Of a stretch of DNA of 5,365 nt, positions 1-5,328 are shown piece after piece. The stretch covers positions 1 to 5,365 of the forward strand of contig CATXYA010000157.1 of the NCBI GenBank assembly GCA_958403605.1. Reading direction: 5' to 3'. Within the stretch, counting starts at the first letter, position 1; each line of letters starts with the position of its first letter. The translations under genes were made by a program, and so were the position numbers. The notes beneath the pieces are model-generated. The model was given only the letters and a program-made list of their open reading frames with translations, made no database searches and was not told the origin of the DNA. The stretch is from an uncultured Oscillospiraceae bacterium (lineage in GTDB: Bacteria > Bacillota > Clostridia > Oscillospirales > Ruminococcaceae).

Positions 1-329
1 CACACTTGTTTGTGGACAGCGAGGGCGCGGCGGCCATCGTGGCGGTCTATTTCCGCATCGTCGGCGTGGGCTATGTGCTCAACACCGCGACCAACTGCTT
101 TTTGGGTGCGCTCAACGGCCTGGGAAAACCGTTCAGCAGTATGCTGTGCATGGTCCTGTACTATCTGGTGGTGCGTATGCCGCTGGCCTGGCTGCTGTCC
201 GGCGCCGGGGCGGGCCTCAACGGCATTTGGGCCGCCGTGCTCGTCAGCCATGGCGTGGCTGCGTTGGCCGCGCTGCTGGCGGCGAACCGGGAGCTGCGCC
301 GCGGGGAGCACGCACTGTCCGGCATGTGA
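1..329 (+). CDS. MATE family efflux transporter, C-terminal fragment (5' end outside window)
   Basis: The reading frame enters at base 3 and runs 108 codons to TGA at 327-329; the true start lies off the left edge, so the TTG at position 6 is not a start. The fragment is strongly hydrophobic with about three membrane segments. It carries features of the last helices of MATE (multi antimicrobial extrusion) proteins: NCFLGALNGLGKP, resembling the family's G-x-L-x-G-L-G-x-x/P turn, then VRMPLAWLL followed by GLNGIWAA, resembling the usual R-[IM]-P-L-A-x-L-L…G-L-x-G-[IV]-W stretch. It ends in a short charged tail (NRELRRGEHALSGM). MATE proteins sit in the cytoplasmic membrane and export cationic drugs or metabolites by Na+ or H+ antiport; the substrate here cannot be told. 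A polysaccharide flippase of the same MOP superfamily is a less likely alternative. The gene converges on the ABC operon, with an inverted-repeat element between them. Confidence 0.8.
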   Translation, partial: HLFVDSEGAAAIVAVYFRIVGVGYVLNTATNCFLGALNGLGKPFSSMLCMVLYYLVVRMPLAWLLSGAGAGLNGIWAAVLVSHGVAALAALLAANRELRRGEHALSGM

Positions 330-372
330 CCGGGTTTTCCCTGGAAAGGGCGCGGGATGGGAAGGCCCGCGG

Positions 373-430
373 GCGCCCCCTCATCCGTCCGGCGTTACAC
401 GCCGTCCACCTTCCCCCACCGGGGGAAGGC
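373..430 (+). repeat. Left arm of the inverted repeat (58 nt)
   Basis: The arm has two hairpins. The first, 390-404, pairs CGGCGT (390-395) with ACGCCG (399-404) around a TAC loop. The second, 409-429, pairs CCTTCCCCC (409-417) with GGGGGAAGG (421-429) around an ACC loop. The T-run at 436-440 begins 6 nt after the second stem, which is too far for a canonical intrinsic terminator of the MATE gene. Confidence 0.8.
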
Positions 431-526
431 AATTGTTTTTCCTTGCTTTCGCGGAAAAACAACGTAGCTTTACGCCAGCGTAATAATTTTAACAAGTAGT
501 AGCAGGGCGGCTTGCCGCCCGCGGGC
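431..526. other. Central segment of the inverted-repeat element, hairpin-rich
   Basis: The 96-nt centre is more A/T-rich than its surroundings up to about 500. It contains a 10-bp stem (TTGTTTTTCC at 433-442 with GGAAAAACAA at 453-462), a 4-bp stem CGTA/TACG (463-466 with 471-474), and a 6-bp stem GGGCGG/CCGCCC (505-510 with 515-520). No coding signal, ribosome binding site or conserved protein motif is visible. The packing of consecutive hairpins suggests selection on structure rather than on protein. Confidence 0.5.
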
Positions 527-584
527 GCCTTCCCCCGGTGGGGGAAGGTGGCTGATGCGCAGCATCAGGCGGATGAGGGGGCGC
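527..584 (-). repeat. Right arm of the inverted repeat (58 nt)
   Basis: This is the inverted copy of 373-430. Its inner hairpin pairs CCTTCCCCC (528-536) with GGGGGAAGG (540-548) around a GGT loop. Its outer hairpin pairs CTGATGC (552-558) with GCATCAG (562-568) around a GCA loop. It differs from the left arm only within the outer hairpin region (552-569), and the differences keep the stem paired. Confidence 0.8.
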
Positions 585-604
585 GCACAGACCTTTCCCT
601 CAGT

Positions 605-1321
605 TTATTCCGCCTTCTTGCGCGCCAGCAGAAATGCGCAGGCGGCCACCGCTGCGGTCAGCAGGATCAGCAGCGGCCACAGGCTGGCCGCCTGAAAGAC
701 GGGCTGCGTCATCAGCTGATAGCCGCTCGTGGCGGGAAAGAGGACGCCCGCCTTTTGCAGGAACGTGGGCAGCAGCTCCGCTGGAAACATGATGCCCGAC
801 AGCATGATGGACGGCAGAAAGACGACCTGGGCCACCATGGTGAGCTTCGCCTGGTTTTTCACCAGCAGCCCCAGCACGCAGCCGATAGCGAGGGACACCG
901 CGATAAAAAGGGCCAGCGCGCCCAGATACCGCGGCAGATCTTCCGGCAGCGCCGCGTCGAACAGCACGGGAGCCGCCAGAAAGATGATGCCGGACATCAA
1001 GAGCAGGTGCAGAAACGCCGACAGGAAGGTGGACACCACCCCTAAGTACAATGGCACGCCGTTGGCCTGGTACATCTTTTTGATCTCGCTGCCGTAGATC
1101 TCCACCAGCGAGGGCGGCAGGCCGATCAGCGCCCCCATGGACACCCCCATCACCGTCATGGATTGGATCAGCGTCTCCTTCGCCTGTGGATCAACGGAGG
1201 TGAAGATGCCGCCCATCAGCACAAAAAACAGCAGCGGCACCACATAACACGTCACCAGCAGCGCCTTGCTGCGGATATCCAGCCGCCATTGCAGCCCTAC
1301 TCCATATAAAAATGCACTCAT
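605..1321 (-). CDS. ABC-2 type transporter permease
   Basis: This 238-residue integral membrane protein is the channel half of the export pump whose ATPase is encoded just upstream. Hydrophobic segments lie at about residues 20-41, 52-70, 93-120, 131-154, 160-180 and 211-233, giving the six-helix topology and usual length (about 230-260 aa) of ABC-2 permeases. The stretch PSIMLSGIMFPAELLP (170-185) matches the family's conserved L-S-G-x-x-F-P…P motif before the last helix. The protein ends in a basic tail (ARKKAE). The ATG at 1319-1321 overlaps the ATPase stop codon as ATGA. A weak AAGGGGG Shine-Dalgarno (1330-1336) lies 8 nt upstream, so translation is probably coupled to the ATPase. The likely role is export of a drug, peptide or lipid; the substrate cannot be read from sequence. 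The stop codon TAA is 20 nt from the inverted-repeat element, the only terminator-like structure nearby. Confidence 0.88.
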   Translation of the reverse strand: MSAFLYGVGLQWRLDIRSKALLVTCYVVPLLFFVLMGGIFTSVDPQAKETLIQSMTVMGVSMGALIGLPPSLVEIYGSEIKKMYQANGVPLYLGVVSTFLSAFLHLLLMSGIIFLAAPVLFDAALPEDLPRYLGALALFIAVSLAIGCVLGLLVKNQAKLTMVAQVVFLPSIMLSGIMFPAELLPTFLQKAGVLFPATSGYQLMTQPVFQAASLWPLLILLTAAVAACAFLLARKKAE

Positions 1322-2133
1322 GCGCCATGCCCCCTTGCGATCTCCATAAAATCTTGTTCCAGCGTGCCCCGGCCGACCTGGATATCCTGCACGGCGATCC
1401 CTTTTTGCCGCAGCTCTTCCAGCAGGGCCAGCATGGCGTTCCCGATCTCGTCGGTCTCCACCCGCCGCTCGCCCTGCGCCGTCTGCACGCGGATGGTGTA
1501 GCGCTTGCCCATCTTGGCCGCCAATTCCGGCACCGTGCCCAAAAACGCGGCGGTCCCATTATTCAAAATGGCGATGCGGTCGCACAGGCTCTCCACCTCC
1601 GCCATATCATGGCTTGCCAGCAGGATGGTCTTCCCCTGCGCTTTCAGCCGCCGGATCTGCTCATGGAGCGAAACGCGCCCCTCCACATCCAGCCCCGCCG
1701 TCGGCTCGTCTAAAAAGAGAATGTCCGGGTCGCTGATGAGGGCCAGCGCCAGGTGCAGACGCCGCTTTTGCCCGGTGGACAGCTCGATATACTGCTTCCT
1801 GGCAAGCTCCGGGATGCCCAGCGCGGCCAGCATCACCTCGTCGATGGCGGCGCGGTTCCACTTGGCAAACAACTGCACAGCCTCCAAGGGTTTGATGTGG
1901 CCCGGCAGCGAGGCCGATTGCAGCTGGATGCCCATCCGGCCCCGGACGGTGATGGTTCCGCCGTCGTAATGCCGCAGCCCCTCGATACACTCCAGCGCCG
2001 TGGTCTTGCCCGCGCCGTTGACGCCCAGCAGCGCAAAGATCTCGCCCTGCCGCACCTGAAATGTCAGCCCCTTCAGCACGGGGCGGCTGCCGTAGCTTTT
2101 ATCCAAGCCGGCAACGAAAATGGCATCGTTCAT
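1318..2133 (-). CDS. ABC transporter ATP-binding protein
   Basis: This 271-residue cytoplasmic ATPase should power the adjacent ABC-2 permease, probably with two copies of each per pump. The nucleotide-binding machinery is complete: Walker A GVNGAGKT (37-44), Q-loop glutamine near 72 (GIQLQ), signature LSTGQ (118-122, with Thr in place of the common third-position Gly), Walker B ILFLDE (138-143, catalytic Glu143), D-loop AGLD (146-149) and switch His175 in LLASHD. The tail after about residue 205 (KRYTIRVQTAQG… to TLEQDFMEIARG) resembles the small accessory domain (DUF4162-like) of DrrA/NatA-type exporters. The start at 2131-2133 is supported by AGGAGG at 2141-2146, 7 nt upstream, and overlaps the merR stop as ATGA. 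Its context and subfamily indicate an exporter rather than an importer; no substrate-binding protein is present. Confidence 0.93.
   Translation of the reverse strand: MNDAIFVAGLDKSYGSRPVLKGLTFQVRQGEIFALLGVNGAGKTTALECIEGLRHYDGGTITVRGRMGIQLQSASLPGHIKPLEAVQLFAKWNRAAIDEVMLAALGIPELARKQYIELSTGQKRRLHLALALISDPDILFLDEPTAGLDVEGRVSLHEQIRRLKAQGKTILLASHDMAEVESLCDRIAILNNGTAAFLGTVPELAAKMGKRYTIRVQTAQGERRVETDEIGNAMLALLEELRQKGIAVQDIQVGRGTLEQDFMEIARGHGA
1330..1336 (-). promoter_or_regulatory. Weak ribosome binding site of the ABC permease
   Basis: AAGGGGG, read on the minus strand, lies 8 nt before the permease ATG and inside the end of the ATPase gene. It matches the Shine-Dalgarno consensus imperfectly, which fits initiation helped by ribosomes finishing the ATPase at the ATGA overlap. 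Confidence 0.45.
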
Positions 2134-2930
2134 GGCTGTACCTCCTGGAAGGGGTCAATCCCCTGCTGTTCAAAATAGGCCCCCAGGGCCGGCTGTAAAT
2201 AGGCGATGGCGGCGGCCTGCCGCTCTTTCCAGCTGTCGTCCGCGCCCTCAAACTTGCCCAGCTCCTGCAGCCGGGACAACAGCTCCTGGTCGCCCTCGGT
2301 GAAAAACTGCACCATCTCCCAAAAGGCCTTGGCGAGGGCGACGGCTTCCTCGCTCTCCGGCGGGACCCCCTCTTTTTGCATGCGGATCGCCTCGCTCTGA
2401 AGATGGTTGAAGGTGTCGAGCATCGCCAGGCCGCTCTCCTTTGTAAAACGGAGGCGGATGTGATCGAGCGTGCGCTCATCAAAATGCTTGATGAGCCAGT
2501 AAAACTCATTTTTCATCTGCAGATTGACGATGATGTCGGCGTACTTTTTGAAATCCACCGTCTGGATGTGCAGCACCTCCTGCCGCAGCAGCTCCAGGTC
2601 CCGCAGCGATTCCGTGAGCGCCGCCACCTTAGCGCGCAGCGCGTCCGCCTGCTGTGCCAACGCCCGCGCGATCTCGTCCGGTGTCTCCAGGGCGGCCAGC
2701 CGGTTTTTGATATCGTTCAGCGAAAATCCCAGATGCTTCAGCGAGAGGATCTGGTGCAGCTTGACGATGTCCTTATCCGTATACAGCCTGCGCCCACCCC
2801 CGCTTTCCGCCGAGGGGCACAGCAGCCCCTCCTTGTCGTAATACTGCAGGGTGCGCACGGTGACGTTCATCTTTTTGGCAAGCTCGCCCACGGTCATGTA
2901 GCCCGCGGGGATCGCTTTTTCATTTGGCAT
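2130..2930 (-). CDS. MerR family transcriptional regulator, ligand-sensing (non-metal) type
   Basis: This 266-residue DNA-binding regulator opens an operon with an ABC exporter. The N-terminal winged helix-turn-helix spans about 12-80: MTVGELAKKMNVTVRTLQYYDKEGL is the canonical MerR helix-turn-helix with the R-T-[LI]-x-Y-Y-D sequence, and GGGRRLY (44-50) is the wing. A helical stretch at about 80-122 (ALETPDEIARALAQQADALR…) would be the antiparallel coiled-coil dimerisation helix. The remaining ~140 residues are predicted helical, larger than in metal sensors, and reminiscent of TipAS-like drug-binding domains; that likeness is by impression only. The single cysteine (Cys38) argues against a mercury/copper/zinc sensor. 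The start at 2928-2930 has a strong AAGGAGG 7 nt upstream. The stop overlaps the ATPase start as ATGA. It probably regulates its own operon through the palindrome in the promoter just upstream. Confidence 0.92.
   Translation of the reverse strand: MPNEKAIPAGYMTVGELAKKMNVTVRTLQYYDKEGLLCPSAESGGGRRLYTDKDIVKLHQILSLKHLGFSLNDIKNRLAALETPDEIARALAQQADALRAKVAALTESLRDLELLRQEVLHIQTVDFKKYADIIVNLQMKNEFYWLIKHFDERTLDHIRLRFTKESGLAMLDTFNHLQSEAIRMQKEGVPPESEEAVALAKAFWEMVQFFTEGDQELLSRLQELGKFEGADDSWKERQAAAIAYLQPALGAYFEQQGIDPFQEVQP
2141..2146 (-). promoter_or_regulatory. Ribosome binding site of the ABC ATPase gene
   Basis: AGGAGG, read on the minus strand, sits 7 nt before the ATG at 2133-2131 and within the last codons of merR. 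It fixes the ATPase start and shows that the gene can initiate independently as well as by coupling. Confidence 0.75.
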
Positions 2931-2937
2931 CCCGATC

Positions 2938-2944
2938 CCTCCTT
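2938..2944 (-). promoter_or_regulatory. Strong ribosome binding site of merR
   Basis: AAGGAGG, read on the minus strand, is a near-perfect Shine-Dalgarno 7 nt from the ATG at 2930. It decides between this start and the internal ATG at codon 12 (2895-2897). The predicted transcription start falls just upstream, so the leader would be very short. Confidence 0.8.
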
Positions 2945-2951
2945 GCTCTCT

Positions 2952-2982
2952 ATTATGATGGATGACGTTACGTCACATGCAA
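2952..2982 (-). promoter_or_regulatory. Predicted MerR-type promoter with 19-bp spacer
   Basis: On the minus strand, TTGCAT (2982-2977) serves as a -35 and CATAAT (2957-2952, five of six matches to TATAAT) as a -10. They are separated by 19 bp (2976-2958). The -35 is poor (three of six to TTGACA). The overlong spacer holding an inverted repeat is the known signature of MerR-activated promoters, where the regulator untwists the DNA to realign the two boxes. A/T-rich DNA (A-run at 2990-2985 on the minus strand) lies directly upstream and could help as an UP-like element. Transcription would start near 2945-2946, just before the merR ribosome binding site. Confidence 0.65.
2963..2975. promoter_or_regulatory. 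13-bp palindromic operator for the MerR regulator
   Basis: TGACGTTACGTCA is a perfect inverted repeat (6 + 1 + 6). It lies entirely in the spacer of the predicted merR promoter, 1 nt from the -35 and 5 nt from the -10. Its position makes it the best candidate binding site for the MerR dimer encoded 33 nt downstream. The half-site is TGACGT. Confidence 0.65.
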
Positions 2983-3021
2983 GCTTTTTTGAAAATTTCC
3001 CAGGTCTTTTTGGCAACACAG

Positions 3022-3061
3022 AAGGCGGCGTGCAGATGGTCTCCCATCTGCACGCCGCCTT
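3022..3061 (-). terminator. Terminator-like hairpin after glgP, poor U-tract
   Basis: An 18-bp perfect stem (3022-3039 with 3044-3061) closes on a TCTC loop (GAGA in the minus-strand transcript) and begins 14 nt after the glgP stop. The first bases after the GC-rich stem in the minus-strand transcript read TTCTGTGTTG, a degenerate rather than continuous U-tract. It is probably the glgP operon terminator or an RNA 3'-end stabiliser. Read-through into the merR operon is possible. Confidence 0.6.
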
Positions 3062-3075
3062 TAAGAACAAACCTT

Positions 3076-5328
3076 TCACAAATGCCAGATATCCTCGTTG
3101 TACTGGCGGATGGTGCGGTCGGACGAGAAATAGCCCGCCTTGGCGATGTTCACCAGCATCTTCCGGCTCCAGGCGTCCCGGTCCTCGTAATCGGCCAGCA
3201 TGCGCTCTTTCACCGCGATATACTCCTCCACGTCCAGCAGCGTCATGAACCAGTCCTTGCGGGTGAGGTCCTTGTAGACGCGGGCCAGGCTTTCGGGGTC
3301 GCCTATCTCCAGCAGCTCCTTGGAGAGGATGAAGTCCACCAGCGGCTCCACCGCCGGGCGCTTGTAATGGTCCCGCGCCTGGTACAGGCGCTTGCCGTCC
3401 GTGCCGTACAGCCGAATGACCTCGCCGCTCTTGGCGCCGAAGAGGTAGATGTTATCCTTCCCCACCAGATCCGCGATCTCCACATTGGCGCCGTCCAGCG
3501 TCCCCAGCGTCACCGCACCGTTGAGCATCAGCTTCATATTGCCCGTGCCGGAGGCCTCTTTGGACGCAAGGCTGATCTGCTCGGAGATATCCGCGGCGGG
3601 CACCAGCTTTTCCGCCTTGGTGACGTTGTAGTTCTCCACAAAAACGACTTTCAGCCAGGGCGACACCTGCGGGTCGCCCGCGATCAGCTCCGACAGGCAC
3701 AGCAGCAGATGGATGATATCCTTCGCCAGCACATATGCCGGGGCCGCCTTGGCGCCGAACAGCAGCGTCAAGGGCCGCCGGGGCAGGCGCCCGGCCTTGA
3801 TCTCCCGGTATTTCCAGATGATGTACAGCGCGTTCATCTGCTGGCGCTTGTACTCGTGCAGGCGCTTGATCTGGATATCGAAGATGCTGTCCGGGTCCAG
3901 CGTTTCGCCGTAGAGCTGCTGCAAATAGGCGCACAGCGCTTCCTTATTCTGCCGTTTCACCGCTTGCAGCGCGGCCAGGGTGGCCGCGTCGTCTTTGTAA
4001 GCCAGCAGCTTTTCCAGTTCCCCGGCATCCGTCTGCCAGCCCGTGCCGATGCGCTCCTTGAGCAGCCCCGTCAGGCCGGGGTCCGCGTGCAGCAGCCAGC
4101 GGCGGAAGGTGATACCGTTGGTCTTGTTGTTGAACTTTTCGGGGTAAATGTCATAGAAAGGCTTGAGCTCGCTGTTTTTGAGGATCTCCGTGTGCAACGC
4201 GGCCACGCCGTTGACGGAAAAGCCGTAGTGGATGTCCATGCGCGCCATGTGCACCAAGCCCTTGTCGATGATGGCCACCTCCGGCGCCGGGTACTGCGCC
4301 CGGGCGCGGCGGTCCAGCTCCCGGATGATGGGCACCAGCCGCGGCACCGCCTCTTCCAGATCGTCCAGCGGCCATTTTTCCAGCGCCTCGGCCAAAATGG
4401 TGTGGTTGGTGTAGGCGCAGGTGTGGCGCACCAGCTCGATAGCCTCGTCCAGGGACACGCCCTTTTCCAGCAGCAGGCGGATGAGCTCGGGGATGATCAT
4501 GGAGGGGTGCGTGTCGTTGATCTGGATGACCACCCGCTGGGACAGCTCCCGCACGGAGTGTCCGCTCTCTTCCAATTCACGCAGGATGAACTGCGCCGCG
4601 TTGGACACCATGAAATATTGCTGGTAGACCCGCAGCAGCCTGCCGTCGCGGTCCGAATCATCAGGATACAAAAAGAGCGTCAGGTTGTGGGCGATGTCCG
4701 TCTTGTCGAATTCGATGCCGTCGTGGACCTTCGTCCACACCTTCGTCTGCAAGTCGAACAGGTGCAGCTTGTTTTTGTCCCCGTGCCAGCCGGGCACGTC
4801 CAGGTCGTACAAGGTGCTTTCCACCTGCAGCTTGCCAAAGGGCACCGTGAAGTGCACGCCTGTGGGCAGCAGCCAGCTGTCGTCCCGGATCCAGGGGTTG
4901 GGCAGCTCCTGCTGCACGTTGTCCTGCAGCAGCTGGTGGAACAGGCCATAGTGGTAGCACAGGCCCACGCCGTCGCCGCACAGGCCCAGCGTGGCGATGG
5001 AATCGAGGAAGCACGCCGCCAGACGGCCCAGGCCGCCGTTGCCCAGCGAGGGTTCCGGCTCCGCTTCCTCCAGCGCCGTCAGGCTTTTGCCCGCGCTTGC
5101 CAGCTCCGCCTTCACGTCCTCATACAGCCCCAGATTGATCAAATTGTTGGACAGCAGCTTGCCGATGAGGAATTCCGCGGAAATATAGTACAGCTTGCGC
5201 CCGCCCTGGATGCGCGGCAGCGCCTGCTGGCGCTCCTTGCACAGGGTCAGGACGGCGTCGTACAGCTGCTCCTGCGTGCAGTTCTGCAAAGAAATTCCGT
5301 AAAGTTTTTGCGTGATGGGTTCCAGCAT
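3076..5328 (-). CDS. glgP: Glycogen/starch/alpha-glucan phosphorylase
   Basis: This cytoplasmic PLP enzyme splits terminal alpha-1,4 glucose units from glycogen or maltodextrin with phosphate, giving glucose-1-phosphate. At 750 residues it is shorter than the ~800-840 of E. coli or muscle enzymes. It begins about where the catalytic core starts and lacks the N-terminal segment carrying the phosphorylation site of animal enzymes. Family motifs in order are [12 protein letters not shown] (48-59), [17 protein letters not shown] (94-110), [14 protein letters not shown] (269-282), [15 protein letters not shown] (306-320), [10 protein letters not shown] (373-382, catalytic-site His379), [13 protein letters not shown] (400-412), [11 protein letters not shown] (486-496, phosphate-site Lys488, Arg489, Lys494) and [15 protein letters not shown] (591-605, PLP-binding Lys599). 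All appear intact. AAAGGA (5337-5342) lies 8 nt before the ATG. The start overlaps an upstream stop as TGATG, implying an operon; an 18-bp hairpin follows. Maltodextrin phosphorylase (MalP) cannot be excluded as the physiological role. Confidence 0.96.
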   Translation of the reverse strand: MLEPITQKLYGISLQNCTQEQLYDAVLTLCKERQQALPRIQGGRKLYYISAEFLIGKLLSNNLINLGLYEDVKAELASAGKSLTALEEAEPEPSLGNGGLGRLAACFLDSIATLGLCGDGVGLCYHYGLFHQLLQDNVQQELPNPWIRDDSWLLPTGVHFTVPFGKLQVESTLYDLDVPGWHGDKNKLHLFDLQTKVWTKVHDGIEFDKTDIAHNLTLFLYPDDSDRDGRLLRVYQQYFMVSNAAQFILRELEESGHSVRELSQRVVIQINDTHPSMIIPELIRLLLEKGVSLDEAIELVRHTCAYTNHTILAEALEKWPLDDLEEAVPRLVPIIRELDRRARAQYPAPEVAIIDKGLVHMARMDIHYGFSVNGVAALHTEILKNSELKPFYDIYPEKFNNKTNGITFRRWLLHADPGLTGLLKERIGTGWQTDAGELEKLLAYKDDAATLAALQAVKRQNKEALCAYLQQLYGETLDPDSIFDIQIKRLHEYKRQQMNALYIIWKYREIKAGRLPRRPLTLLFGAKAAPAYVLAKDIIHLLLCLSELIAGDPQVSPWLKVVFVENYNVTKAEKLVPAADISEQISLASKEASGTGNMKLMLNGAVTLGTLDGANVEIADLVGKDNIYLFGAKSGEVIRLYGTDGKRLYQARDHYKRPAVEPLVDFILSKELLEIGDPESLARVYKDLTRKDWFMTLLDVEEYIAVKERMLADYEDRDAWSRKMLVNIAKAGYFSSDRTIRQYNEDIWHL

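Larger units (their letters stand above)
373..584. mobile_element. MITE-like inverted-repeat element, non-coding, 212 bp
   Basis: Two 58-nt arms (373-430 and 527-584) are inverted copies of each other around a 96-nt centre. Aligned as inverted repeats, the outer 15 nt are identical (GCGCCCCCTCATCCG at 373-387 against the complement of 570-584), and so are the inner 25 nt (406-430 against 527-551). The middle 18 nt diverge. No transposase or plausible protein is encoded, and I see no target-site duplication at the edges. The element fills the gap between the convergent MATE and ABC permease genes, 43 nt after one stop codon and 20 nt before the other. As RNA it could fold on either strand into several hairpins or one long duplex, so it could act in two-way termination or mRNA stability. 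I recall similar CCTTCCCCC/GGGGGAAGG repeats as frequent in gut Clostridia, but cannot verify copy number here. 'Mobile' is inference from the structure. Confidence 0.65.

Noticed and set aside
336..371. Terminator for the MATE gene formed by CGCGGG (351-356) with CCCGCG (366-371), or TTTCC with GGAAA
   Set aside because: The first has a 9-nt loop and no U-tract; the second would need a 2-nt loop. Neither is convincing.
10..483. 157-codon open frame overlapping the MATE end and the left repeat arm
   Set aside because: It is a shadow of the MATE frame (Arg/Trp/Cys-rich, no motif), and its tail only translates the inverted repeat.
146..499. 117-codon open frame running through the left arm and centre of the element
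   Set aside because: Out of frame with MATE, low-complexity composition, no ribosome binding site; the hairpins explain the sequence better.
373..584. CRISPR array or tRNA-like interpretation of the repeated segment
   Set aside because: There are only two arms, in inverted rather than direct orientation, and no cloverleaf or spacer series.
364..590. Target-site duplication flanking the inverted-repeat element
   Set aside because: Bases just outside the arms (GCGG on the left, GCAC on the right) do not form a direct repeat, so recent transposition cannot be argued.
512..1045. 177-codon plus-strand frame (Gln/Arg/His-rich)
   Set aside because: It is antisense to the clear ABC-2 permease and shows the composition typical of an opposite-strand shadow.
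2894..3079. 61-codon minus-strand frame starting with GTG at the glgP stop
   Set aside because: It covers the hairpin and the merR promoter, overlaps the merR start in another frame and has no convincing ribosome binding site.
2376..3248. 290-codon plus-strand frame spanning merR, the promoter and the 3' end of glgP
   Set aside because: It crosses the 18-bp hairpin and is antisense to two well-supported genes; no protein family resemblance.
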